Source: an uncultured Candidatus Saccharibacteria bacterium
GTDB taxonomy: Bacteria > Patescibacteriota > Saccharimonadia > Saccharimonadales > Saccharimonadaceae
DNA: 40,141 nt
Direction of reading: 5' to 3'
Assembly: GCA_946186455.1 (NCBI GenBank)
Contig: CAMHNK010000004.1
Span: forward strand, 1 to 40,141
The notes under the pieces were generated by a model. The model did no database searches. It was not told where the DNA came from and worked only from the letters and a program-made list of their open reading frames with translations. Below are positions 9,669 through 18,750 of this stretch, piece by piece (position 1 is the first letter of the stretch; every line of letters starts with the position of its first letter). The translations under genes were made by a program, and so were the position numbers.

Positions 9669-9962
9669 ATGCAATTTGACGAAGAATTTCTAAAAGAAAT
9701 GGGTCTTTCCGCCATGCCGGAAGCCGAAAAACAACGTTTTCTTGATTATGTTCAAGAGGAACTTGAAGTCCGTATCGGCCAGCGCATCTCAAAAGGCCTC
9801 CCAGATACACTGTTAAACGAATTTGATCTCATAACTGATCCAAAAGAAGCCGCTGAGTGGCTCCAAAAGCACCGCCCAGATTATCGCGAGATCGTCACCC
9901 GCACCATTGCTGAGATGAAAGAAGAAATCCGCTCTAATCGCGCTAAACTCGTGATTGCTTAA
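9669..9962 (+). CDS. DUF5663-like small protein
   Basis: MQFDEEFLKEMGLSAMPEAEKQRFLDYVQEELEVRIGQRISKGL. Confidence 0.7.
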   Translation: MQFDEEFLKEMGLSAMPEAEKQRFLDYVQEELEVRIGQRISKGLPDTLLNEFDLITDPKEAAEWLQKHRPDYREIVTRTIAEMKEEIRSNRAKLVIA

Positions 9963-10735
9963 TTCTTTGCGTAGCCATTCAGGAAACTTTTCGCATCCAT
10001 TGGCTTTTTGCTCTCTGGTTGCAGCCTGTCAATCGAGAGGGCACCGTCCTTGCACGGTAGCTCAATCAGCGCTGTCTCACCCTGTTTTAGTATATGTGCC
10101 TCTAAAATGATGCAATTTAAGCCGTAAAACGTATATTTGGTTTTTGGAAAGCCCTGAAAGGCCACAATTTTTCGATAAATCGCTTCCGCCGTCTCTGCCA
10201 GTGGATTAATCTTAGACATCGATTTGTCTAATTTTTCCGTGAAAGTCGCCCCTGATTCATCCTGCGCCTCTGGCGTCGGCAAATTCGTCAAATGTTCCAC
10301 AATCCACTTCGCCCCTGTTTCTGCGAGCGCCTTATAAATTTCGACCTTTTTCATTGGCAGTCCAGAAATCGTCGTCTGATAATACACCGGACCAGCATCC
10401 ATCGCTTTGACGAGTTTCATTACAGACACTGAAAAATCGTTATCACCATTAAGAATTGCGCTTTCAATTGGCGAAGCACCCCTGTATTTTGGAAGTAAAG
10501 AAGGATGGATGTTGAGAATCCCCTCCGGCTCAAATAATTCGAGCACATCCTCTTTAATCATCACGCCATAAGACGCTAGCACCCCGTGAAGTTCCGGATG
10601 CGAAGCCTTCAACTTCTTCACAGCCTCTAAATCGCCACGCTCTTTCGCATGAAACACCACTTCGAAGTGCTTTTTGAGCACTTCCAAAGCGTTATCTGCG
10701 AGCGGTCCATTACCAAAAAAGATAATTTTTTCCAT
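9959..10735 (-). CDS. fmt: Methionyl-tRNA formyltransferase
   Basis: LNIHPSLLPKYRGASPIESAILNGD and MDAGPVYYQTT motifs. Confidence 0.92.
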   Translation of the reverse strand: MEKIIFFGNGPLADNALEVLKKHFEVVFHAKERGDLEAVKKLKASHPELHGVLASYGVMIKEDVLELFEPEGILNIHPSLLPKYRGASPIESAILNGDNDFSVSVMKLVKAMDAGPVYYQTTISGLPMKKVEIYKALAETGAKWIVEHLTNLPTPEAQDESGATFTEKLDKSMSKINPLAETAEAIYRKIVAFQGFPKTKYTFYGLNCIILEAHILKQGETALIELPCKDGALSIDRLQPESKKPMDAKSFLNGYAKN

Positions 10736-10750
10736 AATCTCTCCGTTTGA

Positions 10751-11323
10751 TTAATCGTCGGGAAAAAGCTCTTTATTACCTTTGATTTCTTTATCGTAAT
10801 CTACCGGTTCCAAATCGCCCTTGTCATTCATCCGGTAGAAAGCGTCTTTTTCGTTCTTAATATGATCAATAAAGAGGATACCATCTAGGTGGTCCACCTC
10901 GTGGAGAAGTGTCCTTGCAAGTTCATCGGTTGCCTTAATGCGTACCTCTGTGCCGTCCTCTAATTTCGCCTTCACGCGAACCTTCGTCGCTCTTGGCACC
11001 ATGCCGTAAACTGATGGCACCGACAAACAACCCTCGTAATCTTTAACGGTTTTACCTTCGGTCTTCAAGATTACCGGGTCAATCAAAGCCGTAAAAGTGG
11101 CCTTTTTCTTATCTTCCATATCGTCGCGAATAATGATAATTCGCTTATTAATACCCATCTGTGGGGCCGCCATCGCCGCCGAGAGCTCGTAAGGATGCTC
11201 TTTTTCCCAATCCAGCGACAATTTCCGCATTTTTTCGATGATATCAAGAATTCCCGGCGTAATCTGGCCGACTTTCTCTGACTTCTCTCTTAAACGCGGG
11301 TCAGGCGTTGTAATAATTTCCAT
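10751..11323 (-). CDS. def: Peptide deformylase
   Basis: AAPQMGINKRIIII, EGCLSVPSVYG, LLHEVDHLDGILFID motifs. Confidence 0.95.
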   Translation of the reverse strand: MEIITTPDPRLREKSEKVGQITPGILDIIEKMRKLSLDWEKEHPYELSAAMAAPQMGINKRIIIIRDDMEDKKKATFTALIDPVILKTEGKTVKDYEGCLSVPSVYGMVPRATKVRVKAKLEDGTEVRIKATDELARTLLHEVDHLDGILFIDHIKNEKDAFYRMNDKGDLEPVDYDKEIKGNKELFPDD

Positions 11324-11346
11324 AGGCATATTATACCACATAATCG

Positions 11347-11422
11347 CTATAATTGAACCCTCTCGGGACTATAAGCTTGGCCAAACGGCCTTGAGTGTGT
11401 CCCGAGAAGGGTTTAATTATAG
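11347..11422. repeat. ~76-bp palindromic element between priA and def
   Basis: CTATAATTGAACCCTCTCGGGAC inverted as GTCCCGAGAAGGGTTTAATTATAG; inner GGCC-aaac-GGCC. Confidence 0.7.
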
Positions 11423-13414
11423 CAGACTCGGTGGATCAAGTGTCACGCGGAAATTCTTATCTAACTTTTTTGCGACTTCTACGAGCGCCCCACGTGAACT
11501 CGAGCGGATCATCAACTGCCATGTAAAACCCCTGTTCGTGCGTTCATGAAACGCCGGCATCGGCGGGGAAACCAGTAGTCTCTTGTCGGAGGATAGCTCG
11601 GCGTATAAATCTCGCACTTTTCTTAGTACAATCGCCTCGGTTTTTAACGTAATATCGAGCCTCATCACGTGCTTAAACGGCGGGAAACCAGAAACCGCCC
11701 GTTTCTTCAGTAAATACTTCGAAAATCCCTCATAATCCTCATTCACAGCGAACGAAAGCACCGGATGCTCCGGCCGAAACGTCTGGATAAACACCTCTGC
11801 CTTATCAATATGACCGCGCCCAACTCGGCCAATCACCTGGGTCAGTAGCTGAAACACTCTCTCTTCCGCTGAGTAATCCGGCAAATTGAGGCCCGCATCG
11901 GCCTGTACCACCCCGACAGTGGCCAGTTTTGGGAGATCTAGCCCTTTTGCTAGCGTCTGTGTGCCGACCAAAATATCCACGGACCCGTTTTTTACTTCTG
12001 TATAAACCGCCTCGAGTCCCTCACCCTTCTTATTATCGGCATCAAATCGCCGAATCTTTGCCCCCCTAAACAGCCTACCAAGCTCCGTCTCTAATAGTTT
12101 TGTTCCGAACCCCTTATGAATCAGCCCCGGCGCCTTACATTTCGGGCAGCAAACTGGCACTTTTTCATGGTAGCCACAAGTATGGCACTTAAGCTCAAAA
12201 CTATCGGCATGGAGCGTTAATGGTAGGAAACAGTTCGGGCACACCAACTCTTCGCCACAATTCTCACAAATTGTAAGGGGCGACGACCCCCGTCTATTAT
12301 GAAAAATCAGCGTCTGCCGGCCATTTGCGAGATTATCGGAAATCGCGGCAAGCAGCGCATCCGAAAAATACCGGTTTTTGCTAAAACTCTCTCTGTTTTT
12401 AAAATCAATAATCTTTATCTCCGGCTTCACTGCCGTATCTTTCGCCTTTTCCGCGAGCTTCACCAGGGTATTCTTCTTATCCGCCAGGTAATAATCTTCC
12501 ACCGTTGGCGTCGCCGACCCCAGAATGCAGTCGCATTTTAACACCGTCGCCATGTAGCTCGCCACCCGGATTGCCGAGTATTTCGGCGAATTCTCCTGAT
12601 AATAGGTCGATTCATGCGCCTCGTCGATAATAATCAGCCCCAGATTATGAAGCGGCGCAAATAGGGCGCTCCTCGGCCCTATCACAATCCTCGGCCCCTC
12701 TCCAAGTAGCAGGGCATCAAAGATCTTCTGCCTCTCTACCTCTGTTTGTTTGGAATGAATCATTGTAATCCTATCACCAAACACCTCCTGAAACACCCGC
12801 ACGAGTTGCCCCGTTAAAGCGATTTCCGGCACCAACAGCACGACGGACTGTTGCCGTTCTAGCGCATTTAGAGCCATTTCTAGGTAGATATTCGTTTTAC
12901 CACTACCAGTGACGCCAAAAAGCAGTTTCGTGGCTCCTAGGGCCTTCTGAAGGCCTTCTAGGGCCATTTTTTGCGCGGGGTTAAGCTGTATAAACGGCAA
13001 TTTGACCGCTTCAACGCCTCTACCCCTGTTAGCACCACCCTGTTCGGTTTTTGCTCTAATCTGTTCGGTTTGTTCGGTTTTTGCTGTTTTCACCCCTGTA
13101 TTTCGGCGTTTTTTCAGCACACCCACCGGCAGCATCATCCCCATTGCACCAGATAAAGGCGCCTGGTAGTATTCACTCAGCCACACGGCCGTTTTAATTA
13201 GGTGGCTTGGCAGCGGTTTTGAATACAAAATTCGTGTAATCGATTTCGTCGGAAAATTCGGTTGAGCAACTTTTTTTACAACAATACCCGGCACTTTCAT
13301 ACGTCCGAGCGGCACTTCCACGATCGCACCAACGGGTAGGGAATCACTAAAATTATAGGTTAAAGCCGTTTCCAGCCTCCCCGTACCCCTCCCTGGTATC
13401 ACCTCGTAAAACAT
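11417..13414 (-). CDS. priA: Primosomal protein N' (PriA helicase)
   Basis: LLFGVTGSGKTNIYLEM, IIIDEAHESTY, C-rich zinc-binding region CENCGEELVCPNC...CHTCGYHEKVPVCCPKC. Confidence 0.96.
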   Translation of the reverse strand: MFYEVIPGRGTGRLETALTYNFSDSLPVGAIVEVPLGRMKVPGIVVKKVAQPNFPTKSITRILYSKPLPSHLIKTAVWLSEYYQAPLSGAMGMMLPVGVLKKRRNTGVKTAKTEQTEQIRAKTEQGGANRGRGVEAVKLPFIQLNPAQKMALEGLQKALGATKLLFGVTGSGKTNIYLEMALNALERQQSVVLLVPEIALTGQLVRVFQEVFGDRITMIHSKQTEVERQKIFDALLLGEGPRIVIGPRSALFAPLHNLGLIIIDEAHESTYYQENSPKYSAIRVASYMATVLKCDCILGSATPTVEDYYLADKKNTLVKLAEKAKDTAVKPEIKIIDFKNRESFSKNRYFSDALLAAISDNLANGRQTLIFHNRRGSSPLTICENCGEELVCPNCFLPLTLHADSFELKCHTCGYHEKVPVCCPKCKAPGLIHKGFGTKLLETELGRLFRGAKIRRFDADNKKGEGLEAVYTEVKNGSVDILVGTQTLAKGLDLPKLATVGVVQADAGLNLPDYSAEERVFQLLTQVIGRVGRGHIDKAEVFIQTFRPEHPVLSFAVNEDYEGFSKYLLKKRAVSGFPPFKHVMRLDITLKTEAIVLRKVRDLYAELSSDKRLLVSPPMPAFHERTNRGFTWQLMIRSSSRGALVEVAKKLDKNFRVTLDPPSLL

Positions 13415-13502
13415 ACCCCTATTATATAACAGAAAAATTCATGATTGTTGTTGTAATTTTTACAGCCCGTGTGCTATAATAGGGAAGATTAAGCGAGGTA
13501 AC

Positions 13503-13793
13503 ATGTTAGACATATTTATCACATCTAGAGTCAGACGCAAAATTGTGGTTGTTTTTGCTAAATACCCAGATTTCAAAGCCCACGTTAGGGGCCTAGCGAA
13601 GCTTTTAAAGGAAGATCCGGGCAATATACAGAGAGAACTCGAGCGGATGGCCGAGGGTAAATTTCTAATTGTGACCAAAAAAGGCAAGACGAAAATCTAC
13701 CAAACGAACAAACAATTCCCAATTTTAAAGGAACTTCAAAGCATCGTCATTAAAAGCCAAAAGGGCAGCAAACCGTCCAAAACCATCGGCTAA
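13503..13793 (+). CDS. Small winged-helix/HTH transcriptional regulator-like protein
   Basis: ARGLAKLLKEDPGNIQRELERMAEGKFLIVTKKGKTKIYQTNKQFPILKELQSIV, ArsR-like wHTH pattern; TATAAT promoter upstream. Confidence 0.7.
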   Translation: MLDIFITSRVRRKIVVVFAKYPDFKAHVRGLAKLLKEDPGNIQRELERMAEGKFLIVTKKGKTKIYQTNKQFPILKELQSIVIKSQKGSKPSKTIG

Positions 13794-13805
13794 CAGGGGC
13801 GCCAA

Positions 13806-15419
13806 ATGAACAAATTATTTACTCAGCTGGTGGAAACTCGGCATTTAGACGAATCTTTTTTACATCCGAAGTATGAAGACCTCGCCGACCCGTTTTTGAT
13901 GCCAGACATAGAAAAAGCCATCGACCGCATCAAAAAAGCCATTGAAACAGGGGAGAAAGTCCTGATTTATGGCGATTATGATGTCGATGGCGTCACTGCT
14001 TCGACCGTCATGGAGACTGCTTTAACCCTCGCCGGCATCAAAAATCCGGATATTATGCTCCCGGATCGCTTCGTTGATGGCTATGGCATGAGCCCGCGCC
14101 TCATCGACCGCGCCAAATCTACCGGTGTTACACTAGTGATCACCGTGGACTGCGGCTCTCGCAATCACGCGATTATTGAGGAATTAAACACTTTAAATAT
14201 CGATACTATCGTCACCGATCACCACGAATGTGAAGCCACGCTCCCAGAGGCGGTCGCCGTGATTAACCCAAAACGCCAAGATTACACTGGCCCGTCGAAA
14301 CTCCGCGACCTCGCCGGTGTAGGTGTCGCTTTTAAGGTCGCCCAGGCGCTCGTAAAAGCCGGTTTAATCGAAAACGGCAGGGAAAAATGGCTTCTTGATC
14401 TCGTGCTTCTAGGCACAATTTGCGATTCAATGCCTCTCACCGGCGAGAACCGCATTCTCTCTTATTACGGCATCAAGGTTCTCGAAAAAACCAGCCGCAA
14501 AGGTCTCCGCGAACTGATGCGGACCGCCGGCGTCAAATCTATTAATTCCGAATCGATTGGCTTCCAAATTGGCCCGCGTTTAAATGCTGCCGGCCGTCTC
14601 GACACTGCCGAACTAGCCTTAAACCTTCTTCGCACTACCTCTGCTACGGAGGCTGCCACACTCGCAAGTCAGCTTGAAGAATTAAATAAAACTAGGCGCA
14701 CCGAGCAGCGCTCCGCCACCGAAGAAATCTTGAAGCGTGGCGACAAAGATGATCCCGTGATTATCGAAACCGGTAACTGGCACGAAGGTATCCTCGGTAT
14801 TGTCGCCGGCCGTTTGGTCGAAACCAAACACAAACCTGCTTTTGTTCTCTCTGAAACCGAAACCGGTGTTTTTAAGGGGTCTGGACGCAGTTTTGGCGAT
14901 TTTAACCTCGCCGAAGCCCTCGATTATGCCAAGGATTCCATCGTGAACGGTGGTGGCCACGCGGCCGCGGCTGGTGTGCGTGTTCGCTCCGAAGATCTCT
15001 ACGCCTTCCGCGAGAAAATTAACGAATACTACCGTAGTCTGCACCTTCAAAACCAAGAAAAATACTTAAAGCTCACCGCCGATCTCGATACTGATAATAT
15101 CGGTGATTTTGACCTGAACTTCCTCGCCGAATTAAAGGAACTTGAGCCGTTTGGACCAGGGAATGAAGAGCCAATCTTCCAGCTTAACCGTCCTGAAATC
15201 CTTTTAGTTCGCCCGATGGGCGATAAAGAGCAGCATCTCCGTATTGATGTCAGGGGTAAAGACGGCAAAATCATCAAACTCGTCGCTTTTTTTGCCCCCG
15301 AACGCTGGTTCGCTCTCTCTGAAGAAGATGAGTGTAATTTTCTCTTTAAGCCCATCGAAAACGAGTGGCGTAGCGTCCGCTCCGTCGAAGGTCGCCTCCT
15401 CGATGTCCTCTGGGCCTAA
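13806..15419 (+). CDS. recJ: Single-stranded-DNA-specific exonuclease RecJ
   Basis: IYGDYDVDGVTAST DHH motif, TDHHE, NGGGHAAAAGV DHHA1 motif. Confidence 0.95.
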   Translation: MNKLFTQLVETRHLDESFLHPKYEDLADPFLMPDIEKAIDRIKKAIETGEKVLIYGDYDVDGVTASTVMETALTLAGIKNPDIMLPDRFVDGYGMSPRLIDRAKSTGVTLVITVDCGSRNHAIIEELNTLNIDTIVTDHHECEATLPEAVAVINPKRQDYTGPSKLRDLAGVGVAFKVAQALVKAGLIENGREKWLLDLVLLGTICDSMPLTGENRILSYYGIKVLEKTSRKGLRELMRTAGVKSINSESIGFQIGPRLNAAGRLDTAELALNLLRTTSATEAATLASQLEELNKTRRTEQRSATEEILKRGDKDDPVIIETGNWHEGILGIVAGRLVETKHKPAFVLSETETGVFKGSGRSFGDFNLAEALDYAKDSIVNGGGHAAAAGVRVRSEDLYAFREKINEYYRSLHLQNQEKYLKLTADLDTDNIGDFDLNFLAELKELEPFGPGNEEPIFQLNRPEILLVRPMGDKEQHLRIDVRGKDGKIIKLVAFFAPERWFALSEEDECNFLFKPIENEWRSVRSVEGRLLDVLWA

Positions 15420-15457
15420 CTCTTTACATTTCTTATGTTTTGTGGTATAATTGAATT

Positions 15458-15991
15458 ATGAAGAAAGTCATATTGAAGTGTAAACTTCAGAGCCGTGATA
15501 CTTTTGAAGACAAATTGTCCGATATCGGTCTTGATTTTTCTGCCATGTATTGGCAACATGATCGCGTCTATGTGCCACGCGGCTACCAGAGGGGAATGAA
15601 TTACCCTCGCATCATTATGCGCACCGAAATGGATGCCGTGAACGCTCCAGCTAAATACAGCATGATTTTGCGCCGTCACATCGAAGATTCCGGCGTCGAT
15701 ATTACCGAAGTTACCCCAATTATTGACTATACTACGATGGTAAACGTCATCCTTCAACTTGGCTTCCGTCAAGCCGGCGAAGTTTCTCGTCGTCGCCAAC
15801 ACCTAATTATGGGCGAAGGCACCAAAATCTTCCTCGATGAAATCGACGGCCGTCCAGGCGAATATTTCGCTAAAATCGAATCCGACCTCGGCGAAAACGA
15901 GTCTGTCGCTGAAGCCAGAAATGATCTTCGTAAGACTTTCGAAACTCTCGGCGAATACAACATCGTCGAGCTTCCTTACTTTGAAATGTAA
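15458..15991 (+). CDS. CYTH-domain (class IV adenylate cyclase/CyaB-like) protein
   Basis: KCKLQSRDTFEDKLSDIG..., LQLGFRQAGEVSRRRQHL, LDEIDGRPGEYFAKIE pattern. Confidence 0.6.
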   Translation: MKKVILKCKLQSRDTFEDKLSDIGLDFSAMYWQHDRVYVPRGYQRGMNYPRIIMRTEMDAVNAPAKYSMILRRHIEDSGVDITEVTPIIDYTTMVNVILQLGFRQAGEVSRRRQHLIMGEGTKIFLDEIDGRPGEYFAKIESDLGENESVAEARNDLRKTFETLGEYNIVELPYFEM

Positions 15992-16981
15992 TTAACCTCT
16001 AGGTGGTTCGCCATCTGGCTCGCCGAGTAGTTTCTTAGACTTAATCTCATAGCGGCGGCCATTCACTGGCGACACATAATAATCTTCGTTGAGTAAATTC
16101 ACAAACATCGTGAGATCTTTATCATCCATGATGATAATTGATCCGTCATCGTCCGTCATCAGCTCAAGTTGCATCTCATCAGCGTAATCGAGGAGCTTAT
16201 CTTGTGGCATTTCTTCGGCGATATCCATTGCCTGAAGCTTTTTTAGTACCGGTTTCTTATCTTGAAGGAGACCATCGAGGGTTAAACCTTCCGCAAATGA
16301 CAACTTATATTTATCCGTTAGTTCTTTAGCTTTAGCCTCGGCAATCACTTGAGATTTATAATCGTATTGGAATAAATTCTCAAACTTAGCCTGGTTAAAT
16401 ACAATAATATTACCATCGACGATTGCGACTTGATTATCATCCGGCATTTTAAGAGCGATTTCAGCCGAAAACGGCTCGAAGCTTTCACCATTAATCTCCC
16501 AAGAAGAGGTACCTTTAAGGGCGGATGAAGCGGAAATAATCTTCGCAATATAGAAAGTTTTCATTCCAGATTCACCTGGATAAGTGAATTTAGCGATAAT
16601 CCCTTTAACTTTCTTAAAGTCATATTCATTTTCGGAGAAATAATCAATGTCTTTGTATTCGTTCTCAATTAAGTGCACCAAAGTCTCAGCGCGGCCCACC
16701 TTGGAAAGGGAAGTACGATAAATCACCTTCTCTTCACCATCGGCCTTCTCGTATTCGCGGCACTCGAGCCCCTTATCGGCCTCTTCAATGATGTAATGGA
16801 TCGCCTCTTGCATGAACATCGATTTCACCGCACCGGTGAGTTTGTCCGAGTATTTAATCTTATATGGCGTGTAATTCTTATTAAACAAAAACAGCTCTGC
16901 TGAAACGTTGTTTTTTACCTCATCAATCTCGTTCGCCCAGAGAAAGACGTCAAACGGTTCGTTTTCCATGATTATCTCCAC
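15992..16981 (-). CDS. DUF4868 / Kiwa KwaB-like protein
   Basis: C-terminal MDDKDLTMFVNLLNEDYYVSPVNGRRYEIKSKKLL, middle VDGNIIVFNQAKFENLFQYDYKSQ. Confidence 0.6.
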   Translation of the reverse strand: MEIIMENEPFDVFLWANEIDEVKNNVSAELFLFNKNYTPYKIKYSDKLTGAVKSMFMQEAIHYIIEEADKGLECREYEKADGEEKVIYRTSLSKVGRAETLVHLIENEYKDIDYFSENEYDFKKVKGIIAKFTYPGESGMKTFYIAKIISASSALKGTSSWEINGESFEPFSAEIALKMPDDNQVAIVDGNIIVFNQAKFENLFQYDYKSQVIAEAKAKELTDKYKLSFAEGLTLDGLLQDKKPVLKKLQAMDIAEEMPQDKLLDYADEMQLELMTDDDGSIIIMDDKDLTMFVNLLNEDYYVSPVNGRRYEIKSKKLLGEPDGEPPRG

Positions 16982-17132
16982 TTATTTGAAGTCATTATAG
17001 CACAAATCCCGAATTTACCAAATTTCCTCTGTTTGTTCGGTTTTTACACCACAAAATTAAAACAAATGCAATAACACGTGTTCGGTTTTTTAACAGGGGA
17101 GTTGTCCACAACTTGTGCAAAACTATAGGATC

Positions 17133-17190
17133 AAAAAAATCTAAAAAAAGTCTAAAAAAGCTCTTGCTTTTTATTAGAAAGTAGTATAAA
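17133..17190 (+). promoter_or_regulatory. Phased A-tracts plus putative promoter upstream of dcw cluster
   Basis: A-tracts at 17133-17139, 17143-17149, 17154-17159 then TTGCTT ... TATAAA. Confidence 0.5.
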
Positions 17191-17246
17191 CTAGAGTCAA
17201 GTGGAAATCATACATAAACACCACAAACAAACAGCACATTAAAAAA

Positions 17247-17515
17247 GTTTGAGATCGGCCAACTAGGAGCTTTAGCACGCATTAATTTGTAGCGAGATGC
17301 GTCAAAACAATCGTGTGCACCTTCCTCAAAAACACACCTCCCAATAAAACTCTATAGACCAATAGGTCAATCTAATTAACACAATAAGTCTCTCAACGGC
17401 TGCGATTATATGATTAGCTTCGCGCTGGTACAATCGTGGTAGATTCATTGTGAAAATCAAACAAAAATCATAACAGAAACAAAAATGCTAAGTTTCTAGT
17501 TGATCGGTCTCAAAC
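17247..17515 (+). ncRNA. Candidate structured leader RNA (or TIR-bounded element) upstream of rsmH
   Basis: GTTTGAGATCGGCCAACTAG (17247-17266) pairs with CTAGTTGATCGGTCTCAAAC (17496-17515): 20 positions, one mismatch, two G-U pairs. Confidence 0.55.
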
Positions 17516-17531
17516 AATGTATAATATTGGT

Positions 17532-18404
17532 ATGGAGAACCAACATATCCCTGTACTAATGTCTGAAGTGTTAGCAAACCTTAACCCCAGACCAGGCGAA
17601 AAATATTTAGATCTAACCGCTGGCCTCGGTGGGCACGCTAAGTCAATTTTGGATGTAACACTGAATTATAAAGAATCGGTTTTGGTTGACCGCGATGAAT
17701 TTGCAATAGCTCATCTAAAGCAAAAATTCAAAGAGGGAATCGAGATCATAAACACAGACTTTTATGGCGCAGTGCTACAGTTAATTGAGTGTGGAAAAAC
17801 TTTTGACATTATACTCGCTGATTTTGGTGTCTCATCGCCGCAACTAGACAATGGGGAACGTGGCTTTTCTTTTAAGAACGACGGACCACTAGATATGCGG
17901 ATGGATCGGCGCCAGGCCTTGACAGCAGATGAAATTGTCAATCACTGGAGCGAAAAAAACCTTGCGGAAATCTTTGCGAAATATGGAGAAGAGAAACCCG
18001 GTCACGCAAGGCTCTTAGCACGGGAAATAGTACATGAGCGCCCGATCAAATCAACCGCAGAACTTGCCAGTATCATAGCCAGTAAGTCCAGACACTCTTC
18101 CATCCACCCAGCTACGAAAATCTTCCAAGCCATTCGGATAGTAGTAAACGACGAACTGACAGAGATTGAAAAAACTCTGCCTCTTCTACCGAAACTACTA
18201 AATAAAGATGGTAGGGTCGGCATCATCACCTTCCATAGCCTCGAAGATCGCCTTGTCAAAGACTTTTTTAGGGAGGCCTCAAGCCACGGTGAAGAATCTG
18301 AACTTCGTCTAGTTAATAAAAAACCAATTGAAGCGGCAAAACCGGAGTTAGTTATCAACCCGCGTTCTAGAAGCGCCAAATTGCGAGTAGCAGCGCGGAA
18401 TTGA
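17532..18404 (+). CDS. rsmH: 16S rRNA (cytosine(1402)-N(4))-methyltransferase
   Basis: HIPVLMSEVLANLNPRPGEKYLDLTAGLGGHAKSIL; DFGVSSPQLD; RGFSF. Confidence 0.96.
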   Translation: MENQHIPVLMSEVLANLNPRPGEKYLDLTAGLGGHAKSILDVTLNYKESVLVDRDEFAIAHLKQKFKEGIEIINTDFYGAVLQLIECGKTFDIILADFGVSSPQLDNGERGFSFKNDGPLDMRMDRRQALTADEIVNHWSEKNLAEIFAKYGEEKPGHARLLAREIVHERPIKSTAELASIIASKSRHSSIHPATKIFQAIRIVVNDELTEIEKTLPLLPKLLNKDGRVGIITFHSLEDRLVKDFFREASSHGEESELRLVNKKPIEAAKPELVINPRSRSAKLRVAARN

Positions 18405-18442
18405 TAAAACAAAAAATAAAAACAAAATAAAAGGAGGCAATT

Positions 18443-18508
18443 ATGCCAAAGCAAATTTTAATTGCGAACAAATCTCGCAAACAAATCATCAAAGTCAACT
18501 TCCGCTAG
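18443..18508 (+). CDS. Candidate 21-aa leader peptide MPKQILIANKSRKQIIKVNFR
   Basis: Strong SD AAAAGGAGG 5-6 nt before ATG; immediately precedes structured region. Confidence 0.4.
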   Translation: MPKQILIANKSRKQIIKVNFR

Positions 18509-18516
18509 TCTTTCCG

Positions 18517-18674
18517 CTGGGCGGGGAAACACAAACCCGCCCAGATTCTAAAGACCAGTGACATGGGCCTTCGGGTCCGCCAAAACTTAGAGTTTTTCAC
18601 GAGAGTGTGAAGTGTATGACCTTCCCGGGCAAGCTTTTATGGGTCACTTATAGCTCTGCTCATAAAAGCCCCGG
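18517..18674 (+). ncRNA. Candidate structured RNA between rsmH and ftsL-like gene
   Basis: Hairpins CTGGGCGGG/CCCGCCCAG, GGGCC-TTCG-GGTCC, TTCAC/GTGAA, CCGGG-caa-GCTTTTATG.../CATAAAAGC-CCCGG. Confidence 0.55.
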
Positions 18675-18750
18675 ACTAAGAATACAAAAACCCTAAAAAC
18701 AAATACAAAAACAAAAGATATTATTAAACAAGCGAGGATAAAAACAAAAA

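Noticed and set aside
17100-17120. TTGTCCACAACTTGTGCAA, DnaA-box-like sequences hinting at oriC
   Set aside because: Only one near-match (TTGTCCACA) plus a weak one; no dnaA/dnaN nearby and no box cluster, so an origin is not supported.
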